Positions 35,130 through 44,964 are shown, counted from the stretch's first letter. The stretch: 64,000 bases of DNA from Streptomyces dysideae (GCF_001514305.1 NZ_KQ949077.1:10641-74640), one strand, 5' to 3'. The notes: a model not told the origin generated them from the letters alone. A program made the numbers and translations.

Positions 35130-35693
35130 ATGACCGCACCTGAGCTCAGCGAACCGGACTACCTCCGGGAGATCGAGCGCCTCGCCCACCGGGTCACCGT
35201 CGAGGCGGCCGACGAAGGGTGGCTCTCGTTCGAGCCCTCGGCGGAACCGGACGACGCGACACCGCTCCGGTGCAGCGTGAACGCACTGGCCCGGGCGCTG
35301 CACAGGTACCACTTCGACGGCGACGGCTGTGTGGAGCAAGGCCGCTCCCCGGTCAGGCTCGTCGGTGCCACCGTGCTGAAGCCCGGACGCATGCCCGCCG
35401 GGACGGACGACACCTACGACGAGGTGTGTGCACGGCTCGGTGTCCCGCCGCGCCCGGAGGGGTGGGCCTTGTGGAACACCTGGGGTGACGGGGACCTGAA
35501 GGTCACCATGGTGGTGTCCGCGGTCGGGACGACCGAGGGGCTGCTCGAGAACTGGTCCCGCGGCAGGGCCGTCGATCCGGCGACCCCGTTGCCGTCCCAG
35601 ATCGCCCTCGTACGGCGGGGCTGGACCGGCCCGATGACCTTTTCGCCGCGCGGCGTCCGCCGACTGGGACTCGACGGACAGCCGTTGTCCTAG
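35130..35693 (+). CDS. Unrecognised soluble protein
   Basis: A 187-residue protein with no signal peptide or membrane segment. Recognisable features are an acidic N-terminus (TAPELSEPDYLREIERLAHR), the segment VNALARALHRYHFDGDGCVE and an aromatic patch (PEGWALWNTWGDGDLKVTMV). I do not recognise the family. It is a single gene after a strong terminator, convergent with the SpoIIE phosphatase gene 40 bases on. Confidence 0.7.
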   Translation: MTAPELSEPDYLREIERLAHRVTVEAADEGWLSFEPSAEPDDATPLRCSVNALARALHRYHFDGDGCVEQGRSPVRLVGATVLKPGRMPAGTDDTYDEVCARLGVPPRPEGWALWNTWGDGDLKVTMVVSAVGTTEGLLENWSRGRAVDPATPLPSQIALVRRGWTGPMTFSPRGVRRLGLDGQPLS

Positions 35694-35733
35694 GCGCCGT
35701 TGGCCGCCCCCGGAGGTGTCCCCCCGGAACCCG

Positions 35734-38424
35734 TCAGAACAAGCTCAGCAGCGCCTCCGCCGGATCCCTCAGTCCCGTCTCCCCGTCCGGCAGCGGCAGT
35801 TCGAACCACACCGTCTTGCCGCGTGGCGTGCGGCGTGAGCCCCAGGCCGCGCTGAGGAGGCCGACCAGTTGCAGGCCCCGGCCGCCCTCGTCCGTGTCGC
35901 GGGCGCGGCGGCGGCGGGGCTGGACCAGGCCGGAGTCCCAGACCTCGCAGACCAGGGTGCGGTCCAGGAGGAGGCGCAGTCTGATCTCGCCCTCGCCGTA
36001 GCGCAGGGCGTTGGTGACCAGTTCGCTGACCAGCAGTTCCGTCGTGTCGACCAAGGGTTCCAGGTCCCAGCTGAGGAGCCGGCCGCGGGCGTACTCGCGG
36101 GCCCGGCCCACACTGCGCGGCTCGCGCGGCAGCGTCCAGTCGCCGACCCAGTCGGCGGGCAGGCCCTGGACGCGGGCCATCAGCAGGGCGATGTCGTCCT
36201 CGCCGTGGTGGGTGTCGAGGGTGTTGAGGACGTGGTCGCAGACGTCCTCCAGGGGGCGGGAGGGGTCTGTGAGGGCTCCTACGAAGGCTTGCAGGCCCTC
36301 GTCCAGGGGGTGGTCGCGCGACTCCACCAGTCCATCCGTGTAGAGCGCGAGCAGCGCGCCCTCGGGGAGTTCCACCTCGACCTCCTCGAAGGGCTCCCCG
36401 CCCACGCCCAGCGGCATGCCGGGCGGCACGTCCAGCATCAGTGCCGCTTCGCCGGGTTCGACGAGGACGGGGGGCAGGTGGCCCGCGTTGGCGAAGGTGC
36501 AGCGCCTGGTCACCGAGTCGTAGACCGCGTAGACGCAGGTCGCCAGGTAGACCTCGGAGAGGTCCGCCTCGCGGGGGCGGCGGGCCGCCCGGGTCGCCTG
36601 CTGGACGCCGCCGGGGGCGCCCAGGCCGCGCGCGATCTCGTCCAACGCCGAGAGGACTTCCGCCGGTTCGAGGTCCAGGAGCGCCAGCGTGCGTACGGCC
36701 GAGCGGAGTTCGCCCATGGCCACCGCCGCGCGGAGGCCCCGGCCCATCACGTCCCCTACCACCAACGCCGTACGGTGGCCCGGGAGTTCTATGACGTCGA
36801 ACCAGTCGCCGCCCACCTCGCTGGGGCGGTCGGCGGACGAGTTGCCCGGCAGGTAACGGCACGCGATGTCCAGGCCCGACGCCACCGGGTCGCCCGGCGG
36901 CAGCAACGACCGCTGCAGTATCAGCGCGCGCTCGTGCTCCCGGCGGTACAGGCGGGCGTTGTCGATACAGACGGCCGCACGTGCCGCCAGCTCCACCGCC
37001 AGGTCCTGGTCCCGGTCGCCGAACGGCTCGCTGCCCTTCGTACGGGCGAACTGCGCCAGTCCTACGACCGTGTCGTGGGCGACCATCGGCACGACCAGCG
37101 TGGACTGCACCAGGCCGCCCTCCTCGCCGGGGACGCGCAGCGGACGGGCGGTGCGCAGGGCGTCCGCGCAGGGCGAGTTGAAGGGGTAGTGGTGGACCGC
37201 GCCGACCGCGACGGGGGCTCCACCGCCGACGAAGGGGGCGTCGGACACCGCGCTCGCGAAGGCCACGCGGCGCAGTTCCGCGCTGCCGTCCGCCAGGCCG
37301 GGCGGGGTCTCGTCGCCGGCCAGCAGGCCCTGGTACAGGTCGACCGTCGCCAGGTCGCAGAAGCCGGGGACCACGACGTCGAGGAGTTCGCGGGCCGTGG
37401 TCTCCAGGTCGAGGGAGTTGCCGATGCGGGCGCCGGCCTCGTTGAGAAGGGCGAGATTGCGCCGCGCGGCGGCGGCCTCGCGGGCGGCCGCGCGGCGGGC
37501 GGTGATGTCGGTTCCGAGCCAGGCGATGCCGATGGGGCGGCCGGAACCGCTGTGCACGCGATAGAGGTTGATGGACCAGTGGCGGCGCTCGTCGGAGCCC
37601 GGCAGGAAGCCCGTGATGTGCATGTCCGTGATGGAGTCGCCGGTCTCCAGGACGCGCCGCAGGGTCGCGGTGACCCGCTCGGCCTCGGGGCGCGGGAGGT
37701 AGTCGTGGACGCCGTTGCCGCGGTGCTCGTCGGGGCTGCCGCCGAAGAGGGAGGCGAACCGCTGGTTGGCGCGGCGTACCCGCAGGTCGGGGTCGATCAG
37801 CAGGAAGCCGAAGGGAGTTTGACTGAAAATCGCCTGCGAGGCGGCGAGGTCGGTCTCCATGCTGCGGAGCGTGCGGACGTCGACGACGATGCAGACAGCG
37901 GCCTTCTCACCGTCCTCCGTCCGCGTCGGCATGACATAGACCTCGGCGAGTCCCTGCCGGCCGCGCTCTCCGTCACCGTCGGCCGGGTCCGGCATCCGGA
38001 ACGGGACGACGCCCGTCCACTCCCGGCCGTCCAGGATCTCGGCCATCTTGCGCTGGCCCTGGTCGCGCAGGTCGGGGTCGATGAACGCCTCGATGGGGTC
38101 CATGCCGACGGCCTGTCCGGCGGGGATGCCGAAGAGGTGCTCGGCGCGCAGGCTCCACTGGTCGACGAGGCCGTCGGGGCCGATGGAGAAGGACGCGACC
38201 TTGATGTAGTCGTAGATCGAACCGGGCGGACTGCTCTGCCACATGGCGTCGCCGGGGGGTACGTCGTCCCGGTCCCGTCCGTCGCCCCGTCCGTCGCCGG
38301 AGGACAGCCCTGTCCGGCCCGCCGCACCGCTCGTCGCGTGCGCCGCGGACGTGCCCGCCGCGCCCGCCCCCGCGCCGTCCGACGGGTCCTCGGACTCCGT
38401 GGCCTTCGCTGGTATCTCGCTCAC
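35734..38424 (-). CDS. PAS-GAF-SpoIIE phosphatase with C-terminal HATPase domain
   Basis: An 896-residue cytoplasmic regulator. The GTG at 38424 (VSEIPAKATESEDPSDG) has GGAGGGG upstream; the longer open frame is Arg-rich and unlikely. Order: two PAS-like domains (about 60-300, with SIGPDGLVDQWSLRAEHLFG and FLLIDPDLRVRRANQRFASL), a GAF domain (about 315-480), a PP2C/SpoIIE phosphatase (about 500-725; VGGDWFDVIELPGHRTALVV, VGDVMGRGLRAA) and a HATPase_c domain (about 740-880; LLVSELVTNALRYGEGEIRL). Such proteins dephosphorylate anti-sigma-factor antagonists and may also act as the kinase, switching on a stress sigma factor in response to the sensed ligand. Confidence 0.95.
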   Translation of the reverse strand: MSEIPAKATESEDPSDGAGAGAAGTSAAHATSGAAGRTGLSSGDGRGDGRDRDDVPPGDAMWQSSPPGSIYDYIKVASFSIGPDGLVDQWSLRAEHLFGIPAGQAVGMDPIEAFIDPDLRDQGQRKMAEILDGREWTGVVPFRMPDPADGDGERGRQGLAEVYVMPTRTEDGEKAAVCIVVDVRTLRSMETDLAASQAIFSQTPFGFLLIDPDLRVRRANQRFASLFGGSPDEHRGNGVHDYLPRPEAERVTATLRRVLETGDSITDMHITGFLPGSDERRHWSINLYRVHSGSGRPIGIAWLGTDITARRAAAREAAAARRNLALLNEAGARIGNSLDLETTARELLDVVVPGFCDLATVDLYQGLLAGDETPPGLADGSAELRRVAFASAVSDAPFVGGGAPVAVGAVHHYPFNSPCADALRTARPLRVPGEEGGLVQSTLVVPMVAHDTVVGLAQFARTKGSEPFGDRDQDLAVELAARAAVCIDNARLYRREHERALILQRSLLPPGDPVASGLDIACRYLPGNSSADRPSEVGGDWFDVIELPGHRTALVVGDVMGRGLRAAVAMGELRSAVRTLALLDLEPAEVLSALDEIARGLGAPGGVQQATRAARRPREADLSEVYLATCVYAVYDSVTRRCTFANAGHLPPVLVEPGEAALMLDVPPGMPLGVGGEPFEEVEVELPEGALLALYTDGLVESRDHPLDEGLQAFVGALTDPSRPLEDVCDHVLNTLDTHHGEDDIALLMARVQGLPADWVGDWTLPREPRSVGRAREYARGRLLSWDLEPLVDTTELLVSELVTNALRYGEGEIRLRLLLDRTLVCEVWDSGLVQPRRRRARDTDEGGRGLQLVGLLSAAWGSRRTPRGKTVWFELPLPDGETGLRDPAEALLSLF

Positions 38425-38684
38425 GCGAACCGTCCCCTCCAGCTCACCGCGCCCGGCACCGGTCACCGGCGGCGGCTGCCCGCAGTATCCAGCACTACGG
38501 CGCCGCACAACACGGTGTTCACGATCACAGCACGTTCCCGATGGTTTTCGGTCCCGTCTGCGGAAACACTTCCAGTCTTCTAACCAGCGGACACGCAGTC
38601 GAATCACGCGCGTCGACAACTACCAGTGGCCTGAACCAGTAGGTCGACAGGGCGGGGCCGGACGTACAGAGCGGGCGTGGGGGT

Positions 38685-39149
38685 TCACTCCGGTAGCGCG
38701 AGCTCGAACCACACCGTCTTGCCCGTGTTCCGGCCCGGGCGTGTGCCCCAGCGGTGGGAGGAGCGGGCGACGAGTTGCAGGCCGCGGCCGCTCTCGTCCT
38801 CGGGGCGGGCGACGCGTTCGCGGGGCAGCTCGGGGAGCGGGTCGGAGACCTCCACCAGCAGGACGTCGCCGAGGTCGGCGGGGCGGACCAGGCGTACGCC
38901 GATGGGGCCGGTGGCATGCCGCAGGGAGTTGGTGACCAGCTCGCTGACCAGCAGGGCCGTGATGTCGGAGACACTGTCGAGGCCCCAGTCGCGCAGGCGG
39001 CCGCGGACGGCGGCACGGGCGGCGCGTACGGCGCCGGGGTCCGCGGGGAACGACCACTCGGCGCAGTCGCCTTCGGTGTCGATCACGCCGATCACTTCCC
39101 AGGCCAGCAAGCCCACCCATGTCTGGTTCAGTGGGGTTAATGGGCACAT
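38685..39149 (-). CDS. HATPase anti-sigma-like regulatory protein
   Basis: A 154-residue HATPase_c protein: N box ALLVSELVTNSLRHATGPIG, G1 VEVSDPLPELP, G2 DESGRGLQLVARSSHRWG and a final GKTVWFELALPE. The start is uncertain. With the ATG at 39149 the fourth codon is the rare leucine codon TTA, which would make translation bldA-dependent. A GTG within LAWEVIGVIDTEGDCAEW would give the length usual for the family and avoid the TTA. It lies next to the SpoIIE phosphatase gene, on the same strand, and could be its partner. Confidence 0.85.
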   Translation of the reverse strand: MCPLTPLNQTWVGLLAWEVIGVIDTEGDCAEWSFPADPGAVRAARAAVRGRLRDWGLDSVSDITALLVSELVTNSLRHATGPIGVRLVRPADLGDVLLVEVSDPLPELPRERVARPEDESGRGLQLVARSSHRWGTRPGRNTGKTVWFELALPE

Positions 39150-39288
39150 ACCCGATATGCGGCGCCCAGTATCGCCCGGGGCGGCGCACTGTGGCACGAA
39201 CGGCGTACAAACGCGCGGGGGTAGCGCGTCGATGCCATGTGAGCGACGGGTTCCAAGGTTCCGCCGGTTGAACCCCCCGAGCGCGGGC

Positions 39289-39690
39289 TTACGCCCTCAA
39301 CAGCCCCGCCACTTCCCGCACCGCCGCCACATCCTGGTCCAGCCACTCCACGTCCCACAGCTCCTCCGGCGTCAGCCAGCGCAGCGCGTCGTGGTCCTGC
39401 AGGGGCTTGGGGGCGGGGGAGCCGGGGAGCAGGCGGGCCGTCCATGCATGGAGGACGTACGGCGGCTTCAGGGGCCACTCCCCCGGCACCCGCCCGACAG
39501 GCTCGGTCTCGACGCCGAGTTCCTCACGCAGTTCGCGTACGAGGGCCGCGTCGGGGGTCTCCCCGGGCTCGACCTTTCCGCCGGGGAGTTCCCAGCGTCC
39601 GGCCAGCTCGGGGGGTGCGCTGCGGCGCGCGGCGAGCAGGCGGCCGGCGTCGAGCAGGGCGGCTCCCACCACCACGATCCGTTCGGTCAT
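39289..39690 (-). CDS. NUDIX hydrolase, MutT-like
   Basis: A 133-residue pyrophosphohydrolase of the MutT class, which hydrolyses oxidised or other nucleoside triphosphates. The Nudix box is complete at residues 38-60 (G, five residues, E, then RELREELGV), preceded by [14 protein letters not shown]. The [18 protein letters not shown] end is typical of MutT. It stands alone between short spacers. Confidence 0.92.
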   Translation of the reverse strand: MTERIVVVGAALLDAGRLLAARRSAPPELAGRWELPGGKVEPGETPDAALVRELREELGVETEPVGRVPGEWPLKPPYVLHAWTARLLPGSPAPKPLQDHDALRWLTPEELWDVEWLDQDVAAVREVAGLLRA

Positions 39691-39732
39691 GCGCCGGAGC
39701 CTACGGGAGGCCGGCAGAGGGGCGGACGCGGG

Positions 39733-39960
39733 TCAGTTGACGGTACCCGTGCCGCTCTGGCCGTTCCGGCTGCTGTGACCGTTCTGGCTGCTCTGGTCGA
39801 GCTTCTCGACCCAGTACAGCTGCCTGTGGCCGCGACCGTCGAGGCTGTCCGCGATCTTCTGGGCCTCGGCCCGGGTCGCGTACCGGCCCACGCGGTAGCG
39901 ATTGCCGTTGTCGTCCTGCCGTATCACGAGCCAGGGGAGAGTGATCGTGCCGTCGTTCAT
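39733..39960 (-). CDS. Small SPOR-like protein
   Basis: A 75-residue cytoplasmic protein. Its first 50 residues (WLVIRQDDNGNRYRVGRYAT, then RAEAQKIADSLDGRGHRQLY) have the strand-helix-strand order of SPOR-type repeats; the Ser/Asn/Gly-rich tail (SSQNGHSSRNGQSGTGTVN) is disordered. Similar small genes are widespread in Streptomyces. Function is not known; peptidoglycan binding is unlikely without a secretion signal. Confidence 0.75.
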   Translation of the reverse strand: MNDGTITLPWLVIRQDDNGNRYRVGRYATRAEAQKIADSLDGRGHRQLYWVEKLDQSSQNGHSSRNGQSGTGTVN

Positions 39961-40266
39961 CGCGCCCCTCCACTTCCCACTCGCGGCCTGTGCCGTGCCC
40001 CACCCGGTAAGGAAACCGCAATCCGCATATGCCCGAGCCTACGCCTAACCTTTACGCAGCGAATACGGCTTTTCACAAAGAGGTACGCAACCAGCCAACA
40101 CGTGGGGGGCGCACGGCAACGAATGCGCCGTGCACAGGGCTTGATGCGTCCGGTCGGCGGCGCTTCGGGCGCTCCGGGGCGACCTGCGAGAACGGCCAGA
40201 TTCCAACGGCGGGCGGACGGGCGGGAGTCGGGTGGCAGGCAGGGGCAACTGCCGTAAGGGTGTGCG
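39961..40266. other. 306-base intergenic region upstream of the SPOR-like gene
   Basis: No gene is supported. The part at about 40030-40090 is distinctly less G+C-rich and on the minus strand contains TTGTGA, 18 bases, TAAAGG, a possible promoter for the SPOR-like gene. The rest shows nothing I can name. Confidence 0.4.
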
Positions 40267-41019
40267 CTACTTCACCGGCAGGTGATAGGCGACCCGGTAG
40301 CGGTCCGCCGGGATCACCACGTCGGCCGTCTCGACCGGGCGGCCGGAGGCGTAGTACGTCCGCTGGACGACGATGACGACATGACCGGGGACGCCGCCCA
40401 GGGAGATGAGTTCCTCGGCGAGGCCGGGGCGGGCGCCGACCTCCTCCGTGACGTTGTCCACGACGACGTCGATGGCGGCCATGCGCTCGACGACGCCCAT
40501 GCCGCCGAGGGGGCCCTCCTCGGGCAGCATCACGGGCGTACGGCCGGTGACGGCGAGGGGCTCCCAGGAGGTGGAGAGCATCATGGCCTCGCCGGCGTCC
40601 CGGAAGACGTACTTGGTGCACATCACGCGGTCACCGGGCCGGATGGAGAGCCGCTCGGCGACGGCGCCGCTCGCCTCGGCCTGCCGACTGCTGGACTCCC
40701 AGGTGCCGCGCGCCTCGCCGTCGGCCTGCTCCTGCCGGAACGGGGTGGCCCCGCCGGCCGGGCGGTAGCCGGAGCGGACGACACGGCGGGGTACGGGCCG
40801 CTCACGGACGTACGTCCCGGAACCGGAACGGCCCTCGACCAGGCCCTCGGCCATCAGCACCTTGCGCGCCTCGAGCGCGACAGTGTCCGAGACGCCGTAC
40901 TCCTCGCGGATCCTGGCCTGGGACGGGAGGCGGGTGTGCGGGGGCAGCGAACCGTCGACGATCTTCTTGCGGAGATCACCCGCGACGCGCAGGTACGCCG
41001 GCTGCTCACCGAATGTCAC
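40267..41019 (-). CDS. GntR-family regulator, HutC subfamily (UTRA domain)
   Basis: A 250-residue transcription factor. The N-terminal winged helix (YLRVAGDLRKKIVDGSLPPH, LPSQARIREEYGVSDTVALE, EGRSGSGTYVRER) is canonical GntR, followed by a linker and a UTRA ligand-binding domain (MCTKYVFRDAGEAMMLSTSW to AYHLPVK). The start is GTG with GGGAGCGGCCA upstream. The UTRA class senses sugars, amino acids or similar effectors; the ligand is unknown. The imperfect inverted repeat GGCAACC/GGTTGTGCC about 40 bases before the start may be its own operator. Confidence 0.93.
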   Translation of the reverse strand: MTFGEQPAYLRVAGDLRKKIVDGSLPPHTRLPSQARIREEYGVSDTVALEARKVLMAEGLVEGRSGSGTYVRERPVPRRVVRSGYRPAGGATPFRQEQADGEARGTWESSSRQAEASGAVAERLSIRPGDRVMCTKYVFRDAGEAMMLSTSWEPLAVTGRTPVMLPEEGPLGGMGVVERMAAIDVVVDNVTEEVGARPGLAEELISLGGVPGHVVIVVQRTYYASGRPVETADVVIPADRYRVAYHLPVK

Positions 41020-41166
41020 TGGCCGCTCCCATCAGGTTGTACAGACAGCAACAGCGTGGCAACCGTGGGTTGTGCCATGCAAGCAAAGGCCAGAGAATCA
41101 CTCGATGTGATGACTTGTGCGTGCGGAGGGCTTTACGCAGGCAGTTTCTCCCCGCTATGGCCGTGA

Positions 41167-42393
41167 TCACACCTGGAGTTGACCGCTGTCCGCGCTGCCG
41201 ACGCCGCTGTCGTCGTCCTCGTCGTAGAACGGCACGGTGTCGGCCAGGCCCAGAGCCTTGCGGGCGGTGATCGTGGTCCTGCCGTCGACGTACCCGTAGC
41301 CGTTGTCGTAGTGCTCGTAGAACGTGTCCGCGTCGCCGGCCTCGGCCGCCTTCGCCCAGTCCTCGCGGGCGTCCTCCATGTCCGCGACCAGAGCGGCGAC
41401 GGGCTTCTTCGCGCCGGCCTGCCAGGTGTGGTCCCGCAGCGCCTCGATCTGCTCGCCGAGCACGGTCTCGACGTCGCCCGCCCAGTCCCGGTTGCCCGGC
41501 AGATCGTCCTCGGGGTAGTCCTCGGGCTCCTCGTAGAGCACGTCGTCGACGGCGTTGAGCGCCTTGAGGAGGGCGAGCTGGTCCGCGTCGAGGGTCGTCT
41601 CGTCGCTGCGCAGGGAGCCGGCGGCCAGGCTGCCCTTCTCCTCCACGTTGCCGAACAGGCAGGTGATCTCGCGGTCGCCGAAGCTCCAGCTCTGCCGGGA
41701 CGGCATCAGGTAGTACACGTCCACGTCCTCCGGTACGGCCCAGCCGTCCATGGCGTACGTGTACTGGAGCGTGTAGCACTTGTCCTCGGCGATGTCGGTG
41801 ACCTTGGCGTCACCGGGGTAGGAGTCGCCCGGCAGGTCGACCACGGCGAACACCTCGCCGTCGTGCCGGCCGGAGCAGGGAACCTCCTCGACGTCGTAGG
41901 TCGCGCCCTCCAGGGAGCCGCTGGGCGAGTCGAAGCAGTCGCCCTCGGCGAGCGAGTAGGCGGTGCCGTCGCCCTTCGCGGCGTCCTTGAACCCGTCCCA
42001 GGCGTCGGACACGAAGCCCGTGGACAGCGACAGCGCCCACAACCCGACCCAGACGGTCGACAGCACGGACCCGGCAACCGCCATGCCCTTGCCGCGCTCA
42101 CCCTTCCGCTTGATCTGCCGCAGCCCGATCAGGCCGAGGACCAGCCCCACGCCGGGGAGGAAGCACAGGAGGCCGAGGACGAGGGCGGCGATGGAGACGC
42201 CGTTGACGGGCGGCTCGGGGGCGCCGTACGGGCCGTAGGGGTGGTACGGGTACGGGCCCGGGGCGGCGGGATGGCCGTACGGCGGGAACTGCGGGTACTG
42301 GCCGCTCTGCGGGAACGGACCCTGCGGATACGGCCCCTGGGGCTCTTGAGACCCTTGTGGCTGGTGGGGCCCGGGGGCCGGAGGTATGGACAC
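41167..42393 (-). CDS. DUF4190 plus septum-formation family membrane protein
   Basis: A 408-residue protein. The GTG at 42393 is chosen, with AGGAGCACGGTACCC upstream. A Pro/Gln/Tyr-rich cytoplasmic N-terminus of about 75 residues (GPYPYHPYGPYGAPEPP) precedes the DUF4190 hairpin of two membrane segments (VSIAALVLGLLCFLPGVGLV; VLSTVWVGLWALSLSTGF). The external part carries a septum-formation domain with Cys pairs (EGDCFDSPSG, EEVPCSGRHDGEVFAVVDLP, EDKCYTLQYTY, EITCLFG). The C-terminal 130 residues are acidic and helical. A role at the division site is inferred from the domain name only. Confidence 0.88.
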   Translation of the reverse strand: MSIPPAPGPHQPQGSQEPQGPYPQGPFPQSGQYPQFPPYGHPAAPGPYPYHPYGPYGAPEPPVNGVSIAALVLGLLCFLPGVGLVLGLIGLRQIKRKGERGKGMAVAGSVLSTVWVGLWALSLSTGFVSDAWDGFKDAAKGDGTAYSLAEGDCFDSPSGSLEGATYDVEEVPCSGRHDGEVFAVVDLPGDSYPGDAKVTDIAEDKCYTLQYTYAMDGWAVPEDVDVYYLMPSRQSWSFGDREITCLFGNVEEKGSLAAGSLRSDETTLDADQLALLKALNAVDDVLYEEPEDYPEDDLPGNRDWAGDVETVLGEQIEALRDHTWQAGAKKPVAALVADMEDAREDWAKAAEAGDADTFYEHYDNGYGYVDGRTTITARKALGLADTVPFYDEDDDSGVGSADSGQLQV

Positions 42394-42541
42394 GGGTACC
42401 GTGCTCCTGGTTCGGACGGCTCGGACGGCGATGCAGGGGCGGTTCGGAGACACCCGGGGGCGCTTGAGGGGGCGCTTCGGAGCTGCTTCAGAACTGGCGT
42501 ACGACTGGGCGCATGGTAAGCGTGGGGCGACGGGGGGCGGT

Positions 42542-43747
42542 ATGCGGATCACGAATGCGACGATCCGGGCGGTGAACGGGCTGACCGCCCGCTGGGCGGG
42601 GGCCGTGGACGGCCAGAACGTCTTCTCGGCGGCGGGCGTGTGGCCGTTGCTCGCCTTCCTGGCGGACGGGGCCGACGGTCCGGCGCGCGAGGAGCTGGCC
42701 GACGCGTTGGGGATGTCCGCGGACCGGTCGGCGGGCGCCGCACGGGAGTTGCTCGCCGGGATGGGGGCGCTGCGAGGGCTGGACCCCGCACTCGGGCTGT
42801 GGACGAAGCGGACGCTGGAGCTGCGGGAGCGGTGGGAGACGGGGCTGCCCGCCGGGGCGCACGGGGTGCTCACGGGGGACACGGCGGCCGACAAGGCGGC
42901 GCTGGACGCGTGGGCGGCGAAGGGCACGGGCGGGCTGATCGAGAAGATGCCCGTCGCGCTGACGCCCGACACCGAGCTGGTGCTGGCGAGTGCGCTGGCC
43001 TTGCGGACGCGGTGGCTGAGCCGCTTCCGGGAGGTGGCGCTGTGCCCGGAGACGGGGCCGTGGAGCGAGCGGACGCTGACCGGGCTGTACCGGACCAGCG
43101 CCGTGCTGGACCGGGTCGGCGTGGCCGACACCCCGGACGGGCACGTCACCGAGCTGAAGGTGCTGGGCGACAACGCCCTCGACGTCCATCTGCTGCTCGG
43201 CGAGGAGCGGATGACGCCCGGTCAGGTCCTGGGCGCGGGCGTGGACATCCTGGCCGGCCGGCATGCGGTCGTAGCGGGGCCTCACCTCCCCTACGGGGAG
43301 GTGGGGCCGGGTCTGCGCGTCGTGAAGGAGCGCAGCGAGCGGCCCGTACCGCCGACGCTGGACGTGGAGACCGTGGCGTTCGACCTGAGCGCGCGGCACG
43401 ATCTGCTGGCGCTGCACCGCCTGTTCGGTCTCACCACGGCGAGGGATTCCGACCACGGCCACTTCCCCGGCATCAGCGGCTTCCCGCTGGCCATCGGCTC
43501 GGCCGAGCAGTCCGCCGTCGCGACGTTCGGCGCCCTGGGTTTCCGGGCCGCCGCGGTGACGGCCTTCGGAGCCATAGGAGCAGGCATACCCCAGCTCCGC
43601 TGGCTGGTCACCACCGTCAAGGCCACCTTCGACCGCCCCTTCGGCTTCCTCGCCCTGCACCGCCACTCGCGGCTGGTGCTGGCGGCGGGATGGGTCACGG
43701 ACCCCCAGCCGTACCCCGAAGACCTGCTATACCCCGAGGAGTTCTGA
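42542..43747 (+). CDS. Serpin-family protein (first of a tandem pair)
   Basis: A 401-residue protein without a signal peptide. The serpin signature near the C-terminus is clear: TFDRPFGFLALHRHSRLVLA followed by GWVTDP. The start motif NGLTARWAGAVDGQNVFSAA resembles the serpin N-terminal SP(x)S region. The reactive-loop area reads LGFRAAAVTAFGAIGAGIPQ, with an Ala-rich hinge. ATG 42542 is preferred because the upstream frame is Arg-rich and unlike the paralogue. The presumed activity is suicide inhibition of a serine protease; inhibition competence depends on the loop and is unproven. Confidence 0.85.
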   Translation: MRITNATIRAVNGLTARWAGAVDGQNVFSAAGVWPLLAFLADGADGPAREELADALGMSADRSAGAARELLAGMGALRGLDPALGLWTKRTLELRERWETGLPAGAHGVLTGDTAADKAALDAWAAKGTGGLIEKMPVALTPDTELVLASALALRTRWLSRFREVALCPETGPWSERTLTGLYRTSAVLDRVGVADTPDGHVTELKVLGDNALDVHLLLGEERMTPGQVLGAGVDILAGRHAVVAGPHLPYGEVGPGLRVVKERSERPVPPTLDVETVAFDLSARHDLLALHRLFGLTTARDSDHGHFPGISGFPLAIGSAEQSAVATFGALGFRAAAVTAFGAIGAGIPQLRWLVTTVKATFDRPFGFLALHRHSRLVLAAGWVTDPQPYPEDLLYPEEF

Positions 43748-43752
43748 CCAGG

Positions 43753-44937
43753 ATGAGCACGATCCACGCCGTCAACAGCCTGACCGCCCGCTGGGCCGGG
43801 ACAGTCGAGGACGGCACCGTCTTCTCGGCCGCCGGTGTCTGGCCGCTGCTCGCCTTCCTGGCGGACGGGGCGGACGGCCCGGCCCGCGAGGAGCTGGCGG
43901 CGGCGCTCGGGGTGCCGGCGGACCAGGCGGCCGCCGCGGCACGGGAGTTGCTGGCCGCGATGGACTCCATGGAAGGACTGGACGCCGCCCTCGGCCTGTG
44001 GACCAGCCGGACGCTTGAGCTGCACGAGCGCTGGACGGCCGGTCTGCCCGCCCCGGCCCGCGGCGTCCTCACCGCCGACCCGGAGGCCGACCAGCGGAAC
44101 CTGGACGCCTGGGCGGCGAAGCACACGAACGGTCTGATCGAGCGCATGCCGGTCGAGGTCACGGGCGACACCGAACTGCTCCTGGCCGACGCCCTGGTCC
44201 TGCGCACACGATGGCTGCGCCCCTTCGAGAGGTGCCCGCTGCGGCCGGCCGCCGGGCCCTGGCAGGGCCGCACCCTGCGTGGTCTGCACCGCCGGAGCAT
44301 CCGCCTGGACCGGATCGGCGTGGCCGCCACCCAGGGCGGCCAGGTCACCGAGCTGAAGGTGCTCGGCGACAACGGCATCGACGTCCATCTGCTGCTCGGC
44401 GACGAGCGGATGACGCCCGGTCAGGTGCTGGGCGCGGGCGTCGCCCTGGTCGACCGCCGGCTGACGGCCGTACCGGGTTCGCGGCTGCCGCACGGGCAGG
44501 CGGGCCCCGGCGTGCACGTCGAGGAGCAGCAGTGCACGAGTCCGCAGCCGCCGAGTCTGGACGTACGGACGGTGGCGTACGACGTGACGGCCGACCACGA
44601 TCTGCTGCACCGGCACGCCCTGTTCGGGCTGACGACGGCACGGAACACCGCCTACGGCCACTTCCCCGGCGTCAGTGCCGCGCCGCTGGCCGTCGCGGCG
44701 GCCGGGCAGTCCGCCCTGGCCCGCTTCCACGAGCTGGGCTTCGAGGCCGCGGCGGTGACGGCGGTAGCCGCCACGCGCGGGGGTGCGCCGCCCGCGCGGC
44801 GGTACCTGACCACCGTGGTCCAGGCCGTCTTCGACCGCCCCTTCGGGTTCCTCGCCGTGCACCGTGAGACTCGGCTCGTCCTCGCGGCGGGCTGGGTCAC
44901 CGACCCGGAGCCCTACCGCGAGGACGGCTACCGCTGA
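43753..44937 (+). CDS. Serpin-family protein (second of a tandem pair)
   Basis: A 394-residue paralogue of the preceding gene, beginning five bases after its stop. The two share long identical stretches such as VFSAAGVWPLLAFLADGADG and the ending FDRPFGFLA, so they arose by tandem duplication. The reactive-loop region differs (LGFEAAAVTAVAATRGGAPP), which would change the protease specificity. It is convergent with the subtilase gene 27 bases away. No secretion signal is visible. Confidence 0.85.
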   Translation: MSTIHAVNSLTARWAGTVEDGTVFSAAGVWPLLAFLADGADGPAREELAAALGVPADQAAAAARELLAAMDSMEGLDAALGLWTSRTLELHERWTAGLPAPARGVLTADPEADQRNLDAWAAKHTNGLIERMPVEVTGDTELLLADALVLRTRWLRPFERCPLRPAAGPWQGRTLRGLHRRSIRLDRIGVAATQGGQVTELKVLGDNGIDVHLLLGDERMTPGQVLGAGVALVDRRLTAVPGSRLPHGQAGPGVHVEEQQCTSPQPPSLDVRTVAYDVTADHDLLHRHALFGLTTARNTAYGHFPGVSAAPLAVAAAGQSALARFHELGFEAAAVTAVAATRGGAPPARRYLTTVVQAVFDRPFGFLAVHRETRLVLAAGWVTDPEPYREDGYR

Positions 44938-44964
44938 TCTACGGAGCCTGCGGGGCCTTCGGGG

